Origin: Croceibacterium ferulae
Lineage (GTDB): Bacteria; Pseudomonadota; Alphaproteobacteria; Sphingomonadales; Sphingomonadaceae
NCBI RefSeq assembly: GCF_003660445.1
Contig: NZ_QZVQ01000007.1
Span: forward strand, 186,001 to 250,000
Direction: 5' to 3'
Length of the DNA: 64,000 nt
In this document: positions 27,694 to 36,658 of the stretch, piece after piece
Layout: the number at the start of each line of letters is the position of its first letter
How positions within the stretch are numbered: the stretch's first letter is position 1
Translations under genes and position numbers: made by a program
The notes under the pieces: generated by a model
Databases searched by the model: none
What the model saw: only the letters and a program-made list of their open reading frames with translations
Told to the model about the DNA's origin: nothing

Positions 27694-28173
27694 TCAGCCT
27701 TCGGCCGGCGCGTCGGTGCTGGCACCCACGGCGGCGGCATCGCCGGTGGCCGGGGTCTCGCTACCCTCGGCCGGCTCCTGCGAGCTGGTTTCTTCGACCG
27801 GAGCAGCCTTGGCGGCAGCTTCGGCCTCGGCAGCTTCGGCGGCCTTGGTCGCACGCTCCTCGGCGCGCTCCTTGGCCTTCTCGCCCGGCTCGGCCTTGTT
27901 CGGGTTGTTGCGCGCCGCGCGCTCCTTCACGCCGGCGGCGTCCAGGAAGCGGGCCACGCGGTCGGTCGCCTGCGCGCCGACACCCAGCCAGTAACGCGCA
28001 CGATCCTCGTTGATCTTCACGCGCTCGGCCGAATCCTTGGGCAGCAGCGGGTTGTAGGTGCCGATCTGCTCCAGATACTTGCCGTCACGCGGGGAGCGGA
28101 CGTCCGCCACCACGATGCGGTAATAAGGACGCTTCTTCGCACCACCACGCGACAGACGGATCGAAATTGCCAT
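27694..28173 (-). CDS. rpsP: 30S ribosomal protein S16 with long C-terminal extension
   Basis: S16 (159 residues) is an early-binding 30S protein. The core [20 protein letters not shown] through about residue 85 ([15 protein letters not shown]) is the normal length of the family. The remaining 70 or so residues are Ala-, Glu- and Lys-rich, becoming acidic, and probably disordered; such tails are known in alphaproteobacteria. It lies 32 bases after ffh and is followed by an attenuator-like hairpin. Confidence 0.97.
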   Translation of the reverse strand: MAISIRLSRGGAKKRPYYRIVVADVRSPRDGKYLEQIGTYNPLLPKDSAERVKINEDRARYWLGVGAQATDRVARFLDAAGVKERAARNNPNKAEPGEKAKERAEERATKAAEAAEAEAAAKAAPVEETSSQEPAEGSETPATGDAAAVGASTDAPAEG

Positions 28174-28205
28174 GGTATTCTACCTTTCCAACAATTCTTG
28201 AAAGT

Positions 28206-29714
28206 TCAATTCTTCTTCAGCAGGTTCAACAGGTCCGGCGGCAGCTGCCCGCTCGGCCCCAGGCCCGGCAGGCCGGGCTTGCCACCCGGATTGCCCCCGG
28301 GGCTGCCACCCATGCCGCCGGCGCCCAGCCCCGGCATGGCGGCATCGAGCCCGCCCTTGCCGAACAGGGCGCCCAGGCCCTTCAGCCCGCCCATCTTCTT
28401 GATCTGCTTCATGGCGCGGCCCATTTCCTGGTGCATCTTCAACAGCTTGTTGACGTCCTGCACCGATGTGCCGCTACCCGCCGCCACGCGCTTCTTGCGC
28501 TTGGCGTTCAGCAGTTCGGGATGGGTCCGCTCCTTCTTGGTCATGGATCCGATGATCGCGTCCATGTGCAGCAGCACCTTGTCGTCCATGCCGCTGGACG
28601 CCATCGCCTGCTTGGCCTTCTTCATGCCCGGCATCATGCCGGCCAGCATGCCCAGGCCGCCCATCTTCTGCATCTGCATCAGCTGCGTGCGCAGGTCGTT
28701 CATGTCGAACTGACCCTTCATCATGCGCTGGGCCAGCTTGTCAGCGTCCTCGGCGTCCACCGCCTGCGCGGCGCGTTCCACCAGGCTGACGACATCGCCC
28801 ATGCCCAGGATGCGGCCCGCCACGCGGCCGGGATGGAACGGCTCGATCGCGTCCAGCTTCTCGCCCGTGCCGGCAAACTTGATCGGCTTGCCGGTCACCG
28901 CCCGCATGGACAGCGCCGCACCGCCGCGCGCATCGCCGTCCATCCGGGTCAGCACCACGCCGGTCAGCGGCACTTCGCCGCTGAAGCTCTGCGCCACGTT
29001 CACCGCATCCTGCCCGGTCAGCGCATCGACCACCAGCAGCACTTCGGTCGGCGCGGAGACGGAGGCGACCGCCTTCATCTCCGCCATCAGCGCCTCGTCC
29101 ACGTGCAGGCGGCCCGCGGTATCGAGCATCAGCACGTCCACCGCCTGCAGCTTGGCGCTTTCCAGCGCGCGGCGGGCAATGTCGACCGGCTGCTGCCCCA
29201 CGATGATCGGCAGCGTGGCGACCTGCGCCTGCTCGCCCAGCACCTTCAGCTGCTCCTGCGCCGCCGGACGGTTGACGTCCAGGCTGGCCATCATGACCTT
29301 CTTGCCGTGCTTGGTCCGCAGCAGCTGCGCGATCTTGGCAGTGCTGGTCGTCTTGCCCGAGCCCTGCAGGCCGACCATCATGATCACCGCCGGCGGGCGC
29401 ACGTCCAGCTGCAGCGGCACGGCCTCGCCGCCACTCTCCCCGGCGCCTTCGCCGCCCAGCATGGCCACCAGCTCGTCATTGACGATCTTGACGACCTGCT
29501 GCCCGGGCGTGACCGACTTCAGGACCTGCTGGCCCACGGCCTTCTCGGTGACGCGGGCGATGAAGTCGCGGGCGACCGGCAGCGCGACGTCGGCCTCCAG
29601 CAGGGCGACGCGCACTTCGCGCATGGCCTCGCGCACATCGGCCTCGCCCAGCGCACCGCGGCCGCGCAGGCGGTCGAACACACCATTCAGGCGATCGGAC
29701 AGTGTGTCGAACAT
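28206..29714 (-). CDS. ffh: Signal recognition particle protein Ffh (SRP54)
   Basis: Ffh (502 residues) binds signal sequences and SRP RNA for co-translational targeting. The N domain starts MFDTLSDRLNGVFDRLRGRG. The G domain shows VGLQGSGKTTSTAKIA, DTAGRLHVDE and VLTRMDGDARGGAAL. The M domain is Met-rich (GGLGMLAGMMPGMKKAKQAM) and ends in a Gly/Pro-rich tail. The start at 29714 is the conserved one; the longer frame is not. SRP RNA was not seen in this window. Confidence 0.98.
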   Translation of the reverse strand: MFDTLSDRLNGVFDRLRGRGALGEADVREAMREVRVALLEADVALPVARDFIARVTEKAVGQQVLKSVTPGQQVVKIVNDELVAMLGGEGAGESGGEAVPLQLDVRPPAVIMMVGLQGSGKTTSTAKIAQLLRTKHGKKVMMASLDVNRPAAQEQLKVLGEQAQVATLPIIVGQQPVDIARRALESAKLQAVDVLMLDTAGRLHVDEALMAEMKAVASVSAPTEVLLVVDALTGQDAVNVAQSFSGEVPLTGVVLTRMDGDARGGAALSMRAVTGKPIKFAGTGEKLDAIEPFHPGRVAGRILGMGDVVSLVERAAQAVDAEDADKLAQRMMKGQFDMNDLRTQLMQMQKMGGLGMLAGMMPGMKKAKQAMASSGMDDKVLLHMDAIIGSMTKKERTHPELLNAKRKKRVAAGSGTSVQDVNKLLKMHQEMGRAMKQIKKMGGLKGLGALFGKGGLDAAMPGLGAGGMGGSPGGNPGGKPGLPGLGPSGQLPPDLLNLLKKN

Positions 29715-29886
29715 GGCCTCACCTCGCTTGTTGCCGCCCCGGGGCCGGGGCTGAGCGCTACTACCGCCCCATGCGGGGCCAAATGCCAAAAACGCCGGCG
29801 GACGAAACCTCGTCAGCCAGCGTGCAGCCCAAAACTGTGTGACCATCGCCTGCAAGGTGCCTGCGGTGGTCGGTAATCGGAGGAAA

Positions 29887-29962
<76 letters not shown>

Positions 29963-30022
29963 GTCCATTTCATCGCCGCTGCCCTGGGAGGCGGCGGCTA
30001 CCGGACCGTATCGGCCCGGGGT

Positions 30023-30045
30023 GGAGCGCCCTTTATGGGCACTCC
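30023..30045 (-). other. Hairpin downstream of the FYDLN-protein gene
   Basis: GGAGTGCCC pairs with GGGCGCTCC (one T-G) around a 5-base loop, 22 bases after the stop of the 107-residue gene and before tRNA-Ala. The flanks CCGGAC and GTCCGG can extend it. No T tract follows. It may end that transcript or mark a processing site. Confidence 0.4.
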
Positions 30046-30067
30046 GTCCGGTACGCAAGAGGCAAAA

Positions 30068-30391
30068 TCAATTGTCCTCGTCATCGTCGTCGGAAGCGCC
30101 GGCCACGCCCAGATCGTCGTCGCCGCCCAGATCCACGTCGTTGTCGGGCGAATCCGAATCCTCGTCGATGTCGCCCAGCTCGTCATCCTCGCTGAGGTCG
30201 GAGTCCTGCTCCTCGACAACCTTCTTCTTCTCTTCCTCGTAGGGAATCGGCTGCTTGCTCTTCAGCACCGGCTCCGCATACCACTCGTTGCGGCACTCGA
30301 TGCACACGATCGGGCTGTCATTGCCCAGATCGTAAAAACGTTCTGCACATTTCGGGCAGGTGCGCTTGGTGCCCCATTCAGGCTTCACCAT
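30068..30391 (-). CDS. FYDLN-type acidic zinc-ribbon protein (TIGR02300-like)
   Basis: The 107-residue product has an N-terminal zinc ribbon (Cys12, Cys15, Cys30, Cys33: TCPKCAERFYDLGND and IVCIECRNEW) and the FYDL signature of a small alphaproteobacterial family, followed by a strongly acidic Asp/Glu tail of about 45 residues. MVKPEWGTKRTCPKC at 30391 is the conserved start. Function is unknown; a nucleic-acid or protein adaptor role is speculative. It is divergent from aroA across 197 bases. Confidence 0.85.
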   Translation of the reverse strand: MVKPEWGTKRTCPKCAERFYDLGNDSPIVCIECRNEWYAEPVLKSKQPIPYEEEKKKVVEEQDSDLSEDDELGDIDEDSDSPDNDVDLGGDDDLGVAGASDDDDEDN

Positions 30392-30588
30392 GGATTGGTC
30401 CTCTTGGACGCCAGGCCGCTGGTGGCGGCGCCGGGCGGAAAAAACATCGGTCGCATGCTTGATGGAAACCGCCCGCCCGCTTTGCAAGGCCGCGCATGGC
30501 AGGCCCGCGCCCGCGGGGGCGGCGATCAAGAGCGGCGCGCCTTGCCACAGGGCACCCCCGCTGTCAAAAGCCGGCCGCCCGTCATAGC

Positions 30589-31947
30589 ATGAAAGCCATC
30601 GCCCTGCACGCTTCGCCCCACGCTTCCCCGGCGCCTCGCCGCTTCCTGCCCGCCGGCCCCTTGCGCGGGCGCATCCGCGTGCCGGGCGACAAGTCGATCA
30701 GCCACCGCTCCATCATGCTGGGTGCGCTTGCCGTGGGGGAGACCACCGTTACCGGCCTGCTGGAAGGGGAAGACGTCCTCGCCACCGCCGCCGCCATGCG
30801 CGCCATGGGCGCGACGGTGGAGCGGCGGGATGACGGCACCTGGTCGATCCACGGCACCGGCGTCGGCACCCTGCTGCAACCGGCGGGCGCGCTGGACATG
30901 GGCAATTCGGGCACCTCCACCCGCCTGCTGATGGGCCTGGTCGCCAGCCACCCGATCACCGCCACCTTTGTGGGCGATGCCAGCCTGTCGCGCCGCCCGA
31001 TGGGCCGCGTGATCGAACCCCTGTCGCAGATGGGCGCCGACATCACCGCCGGCCCCGGCGGCACCCTGCCGCTGATGCTGCGCGGGATCAGCCCGGCCGT
31101 GCCGATCAGCTATCGCCTGCCCGTCGCCTCGGCCCAGGTGAAGAGCGCGGTGCTGCTCGCCGGCCTCAACACCGCCGGCATCACCACCGTGATCGAACCC
31201 GTGCCCACCCGCGACCATTCGGAACGCATGCTGCGCGGCTTCGGGGCGGATCTGTGGGTGGAGGAGGAGAACGGGACACGCGTGATCCGCCTGCGTGGCG
31301 AGGCCGACCTCAAGCCGCAGACCATCACCGTTCCCGGCGATCCGTCCTCCGCCGCCTTCTTCGCGGTCGCCGCGCTGCTGGTGCCGGGCAGCGACCTCGT
31401 GATCGAGAATGTCGGCCTCAACCCCACCCGCGCCGCGCTGTTCACCGTGCTGCGCCAGATGGGCGGCAGCATCACCGAGCTGAACTCGCGCGAAGTTGGC
31501 GGGGAGCCGGTCGCCGACCTGCATGTGCGCCACTCGCCCCTGACCGGCGTGGAAGTCGACCCCGCCCTCGCCCCTGCCATGATCGACGAGTTTCCCATCC
31601 TGTTCGTCGCCGCCGCGCTGGCGCAGGGCATGACCGTGACCACCGGCCTGGAAGAACTGCGCGTCAAGGAATCGGACCGCCTTGCCACCATGGCCGCGGC
31701 CCTCGGCATCGCCGGCGCCCGCGTCACCGAACAGGCGGACGGCCTCACCATCCACGGCACCGGCGGCGATCCGCTGCCGGGCGGGGCGCAAGCCGTCGCC
31801 ACCCGGCTCGACCATCGCATCGCCATGAGCATGGCGGTCGCCGGCCTCGTCAGCCAGGGCGGCGTGGAGGTGGACGACACCGCCCCCATCGCCACCAGCT
31901 TTCCCACCTTCCAGCACCTGCTGGACAGCGCGACCGGCGGGCAATGA
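30589..31947 (+). CDS. aroA: 3-phosphoshikimate 1-carboxyvinyltransferase (EPSP synthase)
   Basis: AroA (452 residues) joins PEP to shikimate 3-phosphate in the aromatic amino acid pathway. Motifs are VPGDKSISHRSIMLGAL near residue 35, DMGNSGTSTRLLMG near 105, and EELRVKESDRLATMA near 365. The start MKAIALHASP at 30589 gives an N-terminal extension of about 20 residues before the conserved core. It overlaps cmk by 4 bases (ATGA). Confidence 0.97.
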   Translation: MKAIALHASPHASPAPRRFLPAGPLRGRIRVPGDKSISHRSIMLGALAVGETTVTGLLEGEDVLATAAAMRAMGATVERRDDGTWSIHGTGVGTLLQPAGALDMGNSGTSTRLLMGLVASHPITATFVGDASLSRRPMGRVIEPLSQMGADITAGPGGTLPLMLRGISPAVPISYRLPVASAQVKSAVLLAGLNTAGITTVIEPVPTRDHSERMLRGFGADLWVEEENGTRVIRLRGEADLKPQTITVPGDPSSAAFFAVAALLVPGSDLVIENVGLNPTRAALFTVLRQMGGSITELNSREVGGEPVADLHVRHSPLTGVEVDPALAPAMIDEFPILFVAAALAQGMTVTTGLEELRVKESDRLATMAAALGIAGARVTEQADGLTIHGTGGDPLPGGAQAVATRLDHRIAMSMAVAGLVSQGGVEVDDTAPIATSFPTFQHLLDSATGGQ

Positions 31948-32576
31948 GCGCCCCCCTGATCATCGCCGTCGACGGCCCTACCGCCAGCGGCAAGGGCACC
32001 GTGGCCAAGGCGCTGGCCACGCATTACGGCCTGCCGCATCTCGACACCGGGCTGCTGTACCGCGCGGTCGGCTGGCAATGCGCGCGCAATGGCGGCAATC
32101 CGGACGATCCCGCCGCCGCCTTTGCCGCCACCAGCTTCACCGATGCGCTGCTGGTGGAGGACGAGCTGCGCAGCGAGGCGACCGGCGGCCTCGCCAGCCG
32201 CGTCTCCGTACACCCGGCCGTGCGCCAGGCGCTGTTCGACCGGCAGCGCGCCTTTGCCCTGCAAGCGGGGGGCGCCGTGCTGGACGGGCGCGACATCGGC
32301 ACGGTGATCGCGCCGGAAGCCACCGCCAAGCTGTTCGTGACCGCCAGCGTGGAGGCGCGCGCCGAACGCCGCTGGAAGGAGATGCAGGGCCGGGGAGAGG
32401 ATCACTCCCTTGCCACGATCGAGGACGATCTGCGCCGCCGCGACGAACGCGACCGCACCCGGGCGGAGGCGCCGCTGCTGCCCGCCGCCGATGCCGTGAT
32501 CCTCGACACCTCCGCGCTGGACCGCGCCGCCGCCATCAGCGCCGCGATCGCGCTGGTGGAACAGGCCCGGCGCTGA
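31944..32576 (+). CDS. cmk: Cytidylate kinase
   Basis: Cmk (210 residues) phosphorylates CMP and dCMP. The P-loop GPTASGKGT is at residues 11-19, followed by YGLPHLDTGLLYRAVG; the DGRDIGTVIAP block and the LID region RRWKEMQGRGEDHSLA are present. It is coupled to aroA. In most proteobacteria rpsA follows directly; here rpsA is about 4 kb away. Confidence 0.97.
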   Translation: MSAPLIIAVDGPTASGKGTVAKALATHYGLPHLDTGLLYRAVGWQCARNGGNPDDPAAAFAATSFTDALLVEDELRSEATGGLASRVSVHPAVRQALFDRQRAFALQAGGAVLDGRDIGTVIAPEATAKLFVTASVEARAERRWKEMQGRGEDHSLATIEDDLRRRDERDRTRAEAPLLPAADAVILDTSALDRAAAISAAIALVEQARR

Positions 32577-32588
32577 GCCTGCGAGTAA

Positions 32589-32612
32589 CGGGGCAGGCCT
32601 TCACCTGCCCCG
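32589..32612. terminator. Hairpin between convergent cmk and ompA-like genes
   Basis: CGGGGCAGG pairs perfectly with CCTGCCCCG (9 pairs, loop CCTTCA) in the 43-base gap between two convergent stops. Neither strand has a T tract, so it is probably a bidirectional but weak terminator. Confidence 0.5.
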
Positions 32613-32619
32613 CATCACC

Positions 32620-33522
32620 TCACAACCCGTCGACGCTCTTGCTGACCAGGATGTTCACCGCCACGCGGCGGTTCTGCGCCCGGCCTTCTTCCGTGCTGTT
32701 ATCCGCCAGCGGATCGGCCATGGCCATGCCGGTCGGCGTCAGCATGCGATACGGCGCCCAGCCGCAACGCTGCTGCAGGTAGTTCACCACCCGGCCTGCG
32801 CGACGCTCGCTCAGCTCCTGGTTGAAGTCCTCGTCGCCGACATTGTCGGTGTAGCCGACGACCAGCAGCAAGGCATTGGGCGTTGCCTCCGCCTGCTGCG
32901 CCGCCGTGCACAGGTCGGCCTGCCCCTGCGGGCTCAGCGCCCACTTGCCCGTGTCGAAGTACACGTTGGCGGTGCCACGGATATTGTACTTGTCGATATC
33001 GCCCAGCCGGCCGCGCAGCGCCTCGGTCGCGGCGGTCTGCTCGGCAAAGCCCTGCGCGGTGCCGGTGCGGATCATGCTGGCGGTGCGCAGATCGTTGTTC
33101 TTCAGACTGACCCGGCTCGCCACCAGCTGGCCGGCCCACTGCACCGTGCGCACCGTCACCGGCAATCCGTTCAGCAGCTGCTGCGTGGCCAGGGTATCGC
33201 GGTCCAGGCCCAGAAAGCCGCCGGTGCCGTAGATCTCGGTCCCTTCGCTCAGCACCACCTCGCTGCTGGTTTCGTCCTCGCCCATCAGGCGCAGGCGGTT
33301 GCCTTCGCGGGCAGCGATCATGCCCTTGAGTTCCGGACCGGCCTCATATTCCGACAGATCGGCCGGCGGCGCGGCGACCACCGTTGCCGCCACGTCATTC
33401 GTTGCCGCCGCGTCATCGGTCGTCCGACCTACCACTTGCTGCGCCGACACGCTGCCCGCCATCGGCAGGGCCAGCGCCGACAACAGCACCACAAGCTTTC
33501 GCTTCGACTTCACTGCACTCAT
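32620..33522 (-). CDS. OmpA-family outer-membrane/peptidoglycan-binding protein
   Basis: The 300-residue protein has a signal peptide (KLVVLLSALALPMAGSVSAQ), a central part with no recognised family (about 50-190) and a C-terminal OmpA-like domain with NVYFDTGKWALSPQG and YTDNVGDEDFNQELSERRAG, which binds diaminopimelate in the peptidoglycan. It probably anchors the envelope. AAGGA precedes the ATG at 33522 at a suitable distance; in-frame ATGs 3 and 6 codons upstream are alternatives. It starts the accessory segment between cmk and rpsA. Confidence 0.85.
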   Translation of the reverse strand: MSAVKSKRKLVVLLSALALPMAGSVSAQQVVGRTTDDAAATNDVAATVVAAPPADLSEYEAGPELKGMIAAREGNRLRLMGEDETSSEVVLSEGTEIYGTGGFLGLDRDTLATQQLLNGLPVTVRTVQWAGQLVASRVSLKNNDLRTASMIRTGTAQGFAEQTAATEALRGRLGDIDKYNIRGTANVYFDTGKWALSPQGQADLCTAAQQAEATPNALLLVVGYTDNVGDEDFNQELSERRAGRVVNYLQQRCGWAPYRMLTPTGMAMADPLADNSTEEGRAQNRRVAVNILVSKSVDGL

Positions 33523-33758
33523 AACCCTCATCCTTTTCATCTTCCGTGCGGCCGCCCGGCACCGTCGCTGTTCGACTGTTCCGCCCCCTGTTCGTTGCGG
33601 ATTGCATGACCGGGCAGGCCACGATTGATTGGCAAGGCGGCTTGGGTGTTCAGCCTGACCTGTCCGCCACATGAACGCCCATCCTGCAACTCGGCCCCCG
33701 CCGGTCACCCGCCCGCTCCATGCGGTGAGTTGCTGCCCTTGGCAGACCGCCGGCGCGC

Positions 33759-34616
33759 CTACAGCAGCGTGCGGATATGCTTCACCTGCTTCCTGAATTC
33801 ATGGAACGGCTCCAGATCGTCTGCCTGCAAAGTGTCGTACAGGGCGAAGCACCGGCGGACATATTCCTCCAGCCCGATCGACCGGTAACTTCCCGCCGCG
33901 CGGAACTCGTACCGGCCGGGAACCCCCACATTCTCGCCGATCTCGGGATAGACGGCGAAGATGGCGCTGTTGGCCAGATTGTCATGCGGGATCAGGTCGG
34001 ACCGGCAAGGCGGCAGGTCCAGGCTCTCCAGCAGCGCCGATGCCATGTCATATAGCGGCCGGATGCGCGGATGATTGTACGAATACATGAACGCGCTGCT
34101 GCGACCCCAGTCGCGAAAATACGACCGGATATTCAGGCCCGATGCGGCGAATTCCGCAATCAGGCGCTCCCTCTCCCCGGACCACACGCCGAAATATCCG
34201 CACCGCTCGAAGAACGGCCCGTTGAAGTAGGACAAGGCCCCTGCCGCCCCGATCCCCTGCAGGTAGCATGCGAAGGCGATCGCCGAATGGTAATGGCTGA
34301 CGGGTCCGCCCAGCGGCCGACCGCGATTGTGGAGGTAGATCAGGTCGGGATGGTACCCGCGGAAGGTGATGATCGGCAGCTGCACATGCCGGCCGATCCG
34401 CTCCACCTTCGCCTTGGGCACCTCGGCCCGGATGGCCGGATAGATCAGCAGCCGATCATACCCGCGCATCCCGGCATTCGCGCGCCAGCGTTGCGCCTTG
34501 AACTTGCCCGGGTCCAGCGGGGTAACCGCAACATCCGGCGCCTGCGCCTGCAGGCAGTTCGCCAGGCCCACCGTCTGGCAGTTGGACATGACCAGCCAGC
34601 GCTCCACCACCGTCAC
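33759..34616 (-). CDS. WcbI-like polysaccharide biosynthesis protein (putative acetyltransferase)
   Basis: This 285-residue protein starts ERWLVMSNCQTVGLANCLQ, matching the WcbI family, named after a capsule-cluster protein proposed to acylate polysaccharide. Further family-like blocks are YDRLLIYPAIRAEVPK and PIITFRGYHPDLIYLHNRG. No signal peptide or membrane segment is seen, so it is probably cytoplasmic. Its GTG start overlaps the stop of the GSCFA gene (GTGA), so the two proteins are made together. Catalytic residues are not established; the assignment is by motif. Confidence 0.75.
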   Translation of the reverse strand: MTVVERWLVMSNCQTVGLANCLQAQAPDVAVTPLDPGKFKAQRWRANAGMRGYDRLLIYPAIRAEVPKAKVERIGRHVQLPIITFRGYHPDLIYLHNRGRPLGGPVSHYHSAIAFACYLQGIGAAGALSYFNGPFFERCGYFGVWSGERERLIAEFAASGLNIRSYFRDWGRSSAFMYSYNHPRIRPLYDMASALLESLDLPPCRSDLIPHDNLANSAIFAVYPEIGENVGVPGRYEFRAAGSYRSIGLEEYVRRCFALYDTLQADDLEPFHEFRKQVKHIRTLL

Positions 34617-35680
34617 CCTCGTGCCGCGTCGAGGACGTCTTCATCGCAGATCACGCTGCGGCTCGCCTGATGATCGTCGAACAACGAAACCGGCGGCACA
34701 GCCCCGCTGCCGCCCTCCGCCGTGTAGTTGTGCATGAAGCAGCGCATGGCGTGCGCCACGCCCAGCGCATTCACCTCCCTGTGGTCGGGGCCATAATAGA
34801 GCCCGCCGGCGAAGCTGCCCGTGATGATCTCGTATGACGGAAAGTAGTCGACCCAGTCATGTTCGCGGATCGCCATGTCCGCCGCAATGCGCAGGACGGA
34901 CTTGCTATACGCATTCGACAACAGCACCGAACGGTCCTCATACGTCGCCATCAGCGGCACCGGCGACACGGTCAGCAGGACCTTGGCCGCCGGGTTGACG
35001 GCATGAAACCTGGTCAGGAACTCGCGCAAGGCGGCATATGTCTCCTCCAGCGTGAAGTTGACGAATTCGTGCCGCTCCGGATCGAACGCGCCCCCGACCA
35101 CCCCGGGTGCGGAGGAGAACACGGTACCGTCGGCGCGCGATCGCCACGCCTCCGTCAGCCCCAGCGTGAAGATGAAGACATCCGCCTGCTCGAACATGCG
35201 CCTGACGCACCGGAGATGCCGGGCCCGGTCCTGCAGCACGCACTCGGCCGAGGCGAAACCGCGCGGATCGACCTGCTGCCGCAGCGGGTCGACATACCGT
35301 CCATCAGGCCGCTGCCACGCATCGGGCGGGCCTTCCCGCTCACCGAACGCTTCCTCGAACAACTGCAGCAGTTGCACGGTGGTGTAGATGTTGCCGAACC
35401 GTGCGGGAAACAGGCCATATCCGGCGGCGGCCCGCTCCTCCTCCGGCAGGTCGCTGCCGTCCTCTGTCACCAGATAGCGGTATCCCGAACGGCTGATCCT
35501 GCGGGAGATATGCTGGGCAAAGCAGCTGCCGGCCGTCGCCACCCGTGCCTCCGTGGTGACGGCGAAGCGCGGCCGCGTCACCGGATCCACCAGATGCGCC
35601 TCTACGGCCGACACCGACCGGCGCCAGAACTGATAGGTCTGCAGGTCGCTATAGGGATGCCGGGGTACCGGAGGATGCAT
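34613..35680 (-). CDS. GSCFA-domain protein (SGNH-hydrolase-like)
   Basis: The 355-residue product contains ATAGSCFAQHISRRI (GSCFA at residues 51-55), the defining motif of the GSCFA family, which has an SGNH-hydrolase-type fold and is found in polysaccharide loci. Other matching blocks are FIFTLGLTEAWRSRADGTVFSSAPGV and LLTVSPVPLMATY, with YYGPDHREVNALGV near the end supplying a possible catalytic Asp/His. The ATG at 35680, preceded by AAGGG, is preferred to one at 35704. It is coupled to the WcbI-like gene; together they suggest modification of a surface glycan. Confidence 0.85.
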   Translation of the reverse strand: MHPPVPRHPYSDLQTYQFWRRSVSAVEAHLVDPVTRPRFAVTTEARVATAGSCFAQHISRRISRSGYRYLVTEDGSDLPEEERAAAGYGLFPARFGNIYTTVQLLQLFEEAFGEREGPPDAWQRPDGRYVDPLRQQVDPRGFASAECVLQDRARHLRCVRRMFEQADVFIFTLGLTEAWRSRADGTVFSSAPGVVGGAFDPERHEFVNFTLEETYAALREFLTRFHAVNPAAKVLLTVSPVPLMATYEDRSVLLSNAYSKSVLRIAADMAIREHDWVDYFPSYEIITGSFAGGLYYGPDHREVNALGVAHAMRCFMHNYTAEGGSGAVPPVSLFDDHQASRSVICDEDVLDAARG

Positions 35681-35816
35681 GCTGGACCCTTGCGCTTGCG
35701 CCATTCTGACGGTGTGGCGTTCCGGGTTGCTAAACCACTTGGCGCCGCATCCACAAGCTCCACCGCGACGCCGAACCATTTTCCTACACGCACCTTTCGC
35801 GCCTACGCCCCCGCGC

Positions 35817-36326
35817 ATGAGCAACCGCCGCAATACCAGCCGCCCCCGCCACAAGGTCTGGACACCTTACCTGAAACTGCCGCCCTTCCTTCCCGTCCCG
35901 CTGCGCGCCCGCAGGGATGGCTGGACCCCGGCAAGGCAGGCCCGTTTCATCGCCCAGCTCGTGAAAAGCGCCTGCGTGCGGAAGGCCGCACAGGCCATCG
36001 GCCTCAGCCGCGAATCCGCCTACCGCCTGCGCAGGCATCCCGCCGCCGGCTCTTTCCGCGCCGCGTGGGACACCGCGATCAGCGGAAAACAGCAGGCCCG
36101 CTGGAAGTTCACACAGGCCGAGGCGCGCGACCTGGCCGTCGATGGTCCATTCCACATCGCGCTCCATCGCGGCCAGCCCTGCTCCATCCGGAGAAAACCC
36201 GATGATTCCAGGCTGTTGAGCTACGTCACCCGGCTCGACCGGCTGCTCACCCACCTCTCGCAGACGCAGGAGGACGACCTGCTGGCATGGGCTGCCCGCC
36301 AGCCACATCTGCGCCGTTTGGTGTAA
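35817..36326 (+). CDS. Helix-turn-helix protein of a sphingomonad family (short paralogue)
   Basis: The 169-residue basic protein has RDGWTPARQARFIAQLVKSA, AAQAIGLSRESAYRLRR and PAAGSFRAAWDTA, a helix-turn-helix pattern also present in the 320-residue protein at 60220. The layout resembles the DNA-binding part of small terminase-type proteins, so a phage or mobile origin is possible. No catalytic domain is visible. MSNRRNTSRP at 35817 is taken as start; the frame is open 46 codons further. It is divergent from the GSCFA gene and lies upstream of rpsA. Confidence 0.65.
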   Translation: MSNRRNTSRPRHKVWTPYLKLPPFLPVPLRARRDGWTPARQARFIAQLVKSACVRKAAQAIGLSRESAYRLRRHPAAGSFRAAWDTAISGKQQARWKFTQAEARDLAVDGPFHIALHRGQPCSIRRKPDDSRLLSYVTRLDRLLTHLSQTQEDDLLAWAARQPHLRRLV

Positions 36327-36658
36327 GCTTCGCCGCCCTGCCGCCGCCTTCGCCAGCCTTGCTTTCGCGCCCCGTTTCGCCTATGTGCCGGCCCGTCTGA
36401 TGGGGCTTGCATGTCCGGTCCGGCGAAGCGGGGCCGCGCCAGACGGCCTGTTGCAGGTCATCGTCCGGGGCGCTTGCCCGGTCCATTCAGGGCCGCTGCC
36501 CGCGCCTTCGACCCTGCCCTCCCCCGCCCGCCAGATCGCTGCAATGCCTTCGACGATGCCTTGCCGGTATTCGGCCTGCAGGGCGGATCGGCCAAGCAAG
36601 ACCGGCGGAGACAACCGCCTGGCCGGAAAAAACGTAAAAGACAGGATACCACTCCTTT
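36327..36658 (+). promoter_or_regulatory. Non-coding leader region upstream of rpsA
   Basis: These 332 bases contain no convincing gene. They presumably hold the rpsA promoter and an untranslated leader. An A-rich stretch (GGAAAAAACGTAAAAGACAGGA) precedes the rpsA ATG, and AGGA is about 12 bases from it, a long spacing. S1 binds A/U-rich leaders and represses its own mRNA in E. coli, so a similar control is possible. No riboswitch, repeat or tRNA was seen. Confidence 0.45.

Noticed and set aside
29715-29886. Terminator for tRNA-Ala between the tRNA and ffh
   Set aside because: GACGA/TCGTC can pair and TTTTT lies a few bases on, but the stem is short and the spacing poor, so it was not listed.
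35817-36326. Prophage remnant around the short HTH protein
   Set aside because: The HTH part resembles terminase-type proteins, but no portal, capsid, integrase or att sites are visible.
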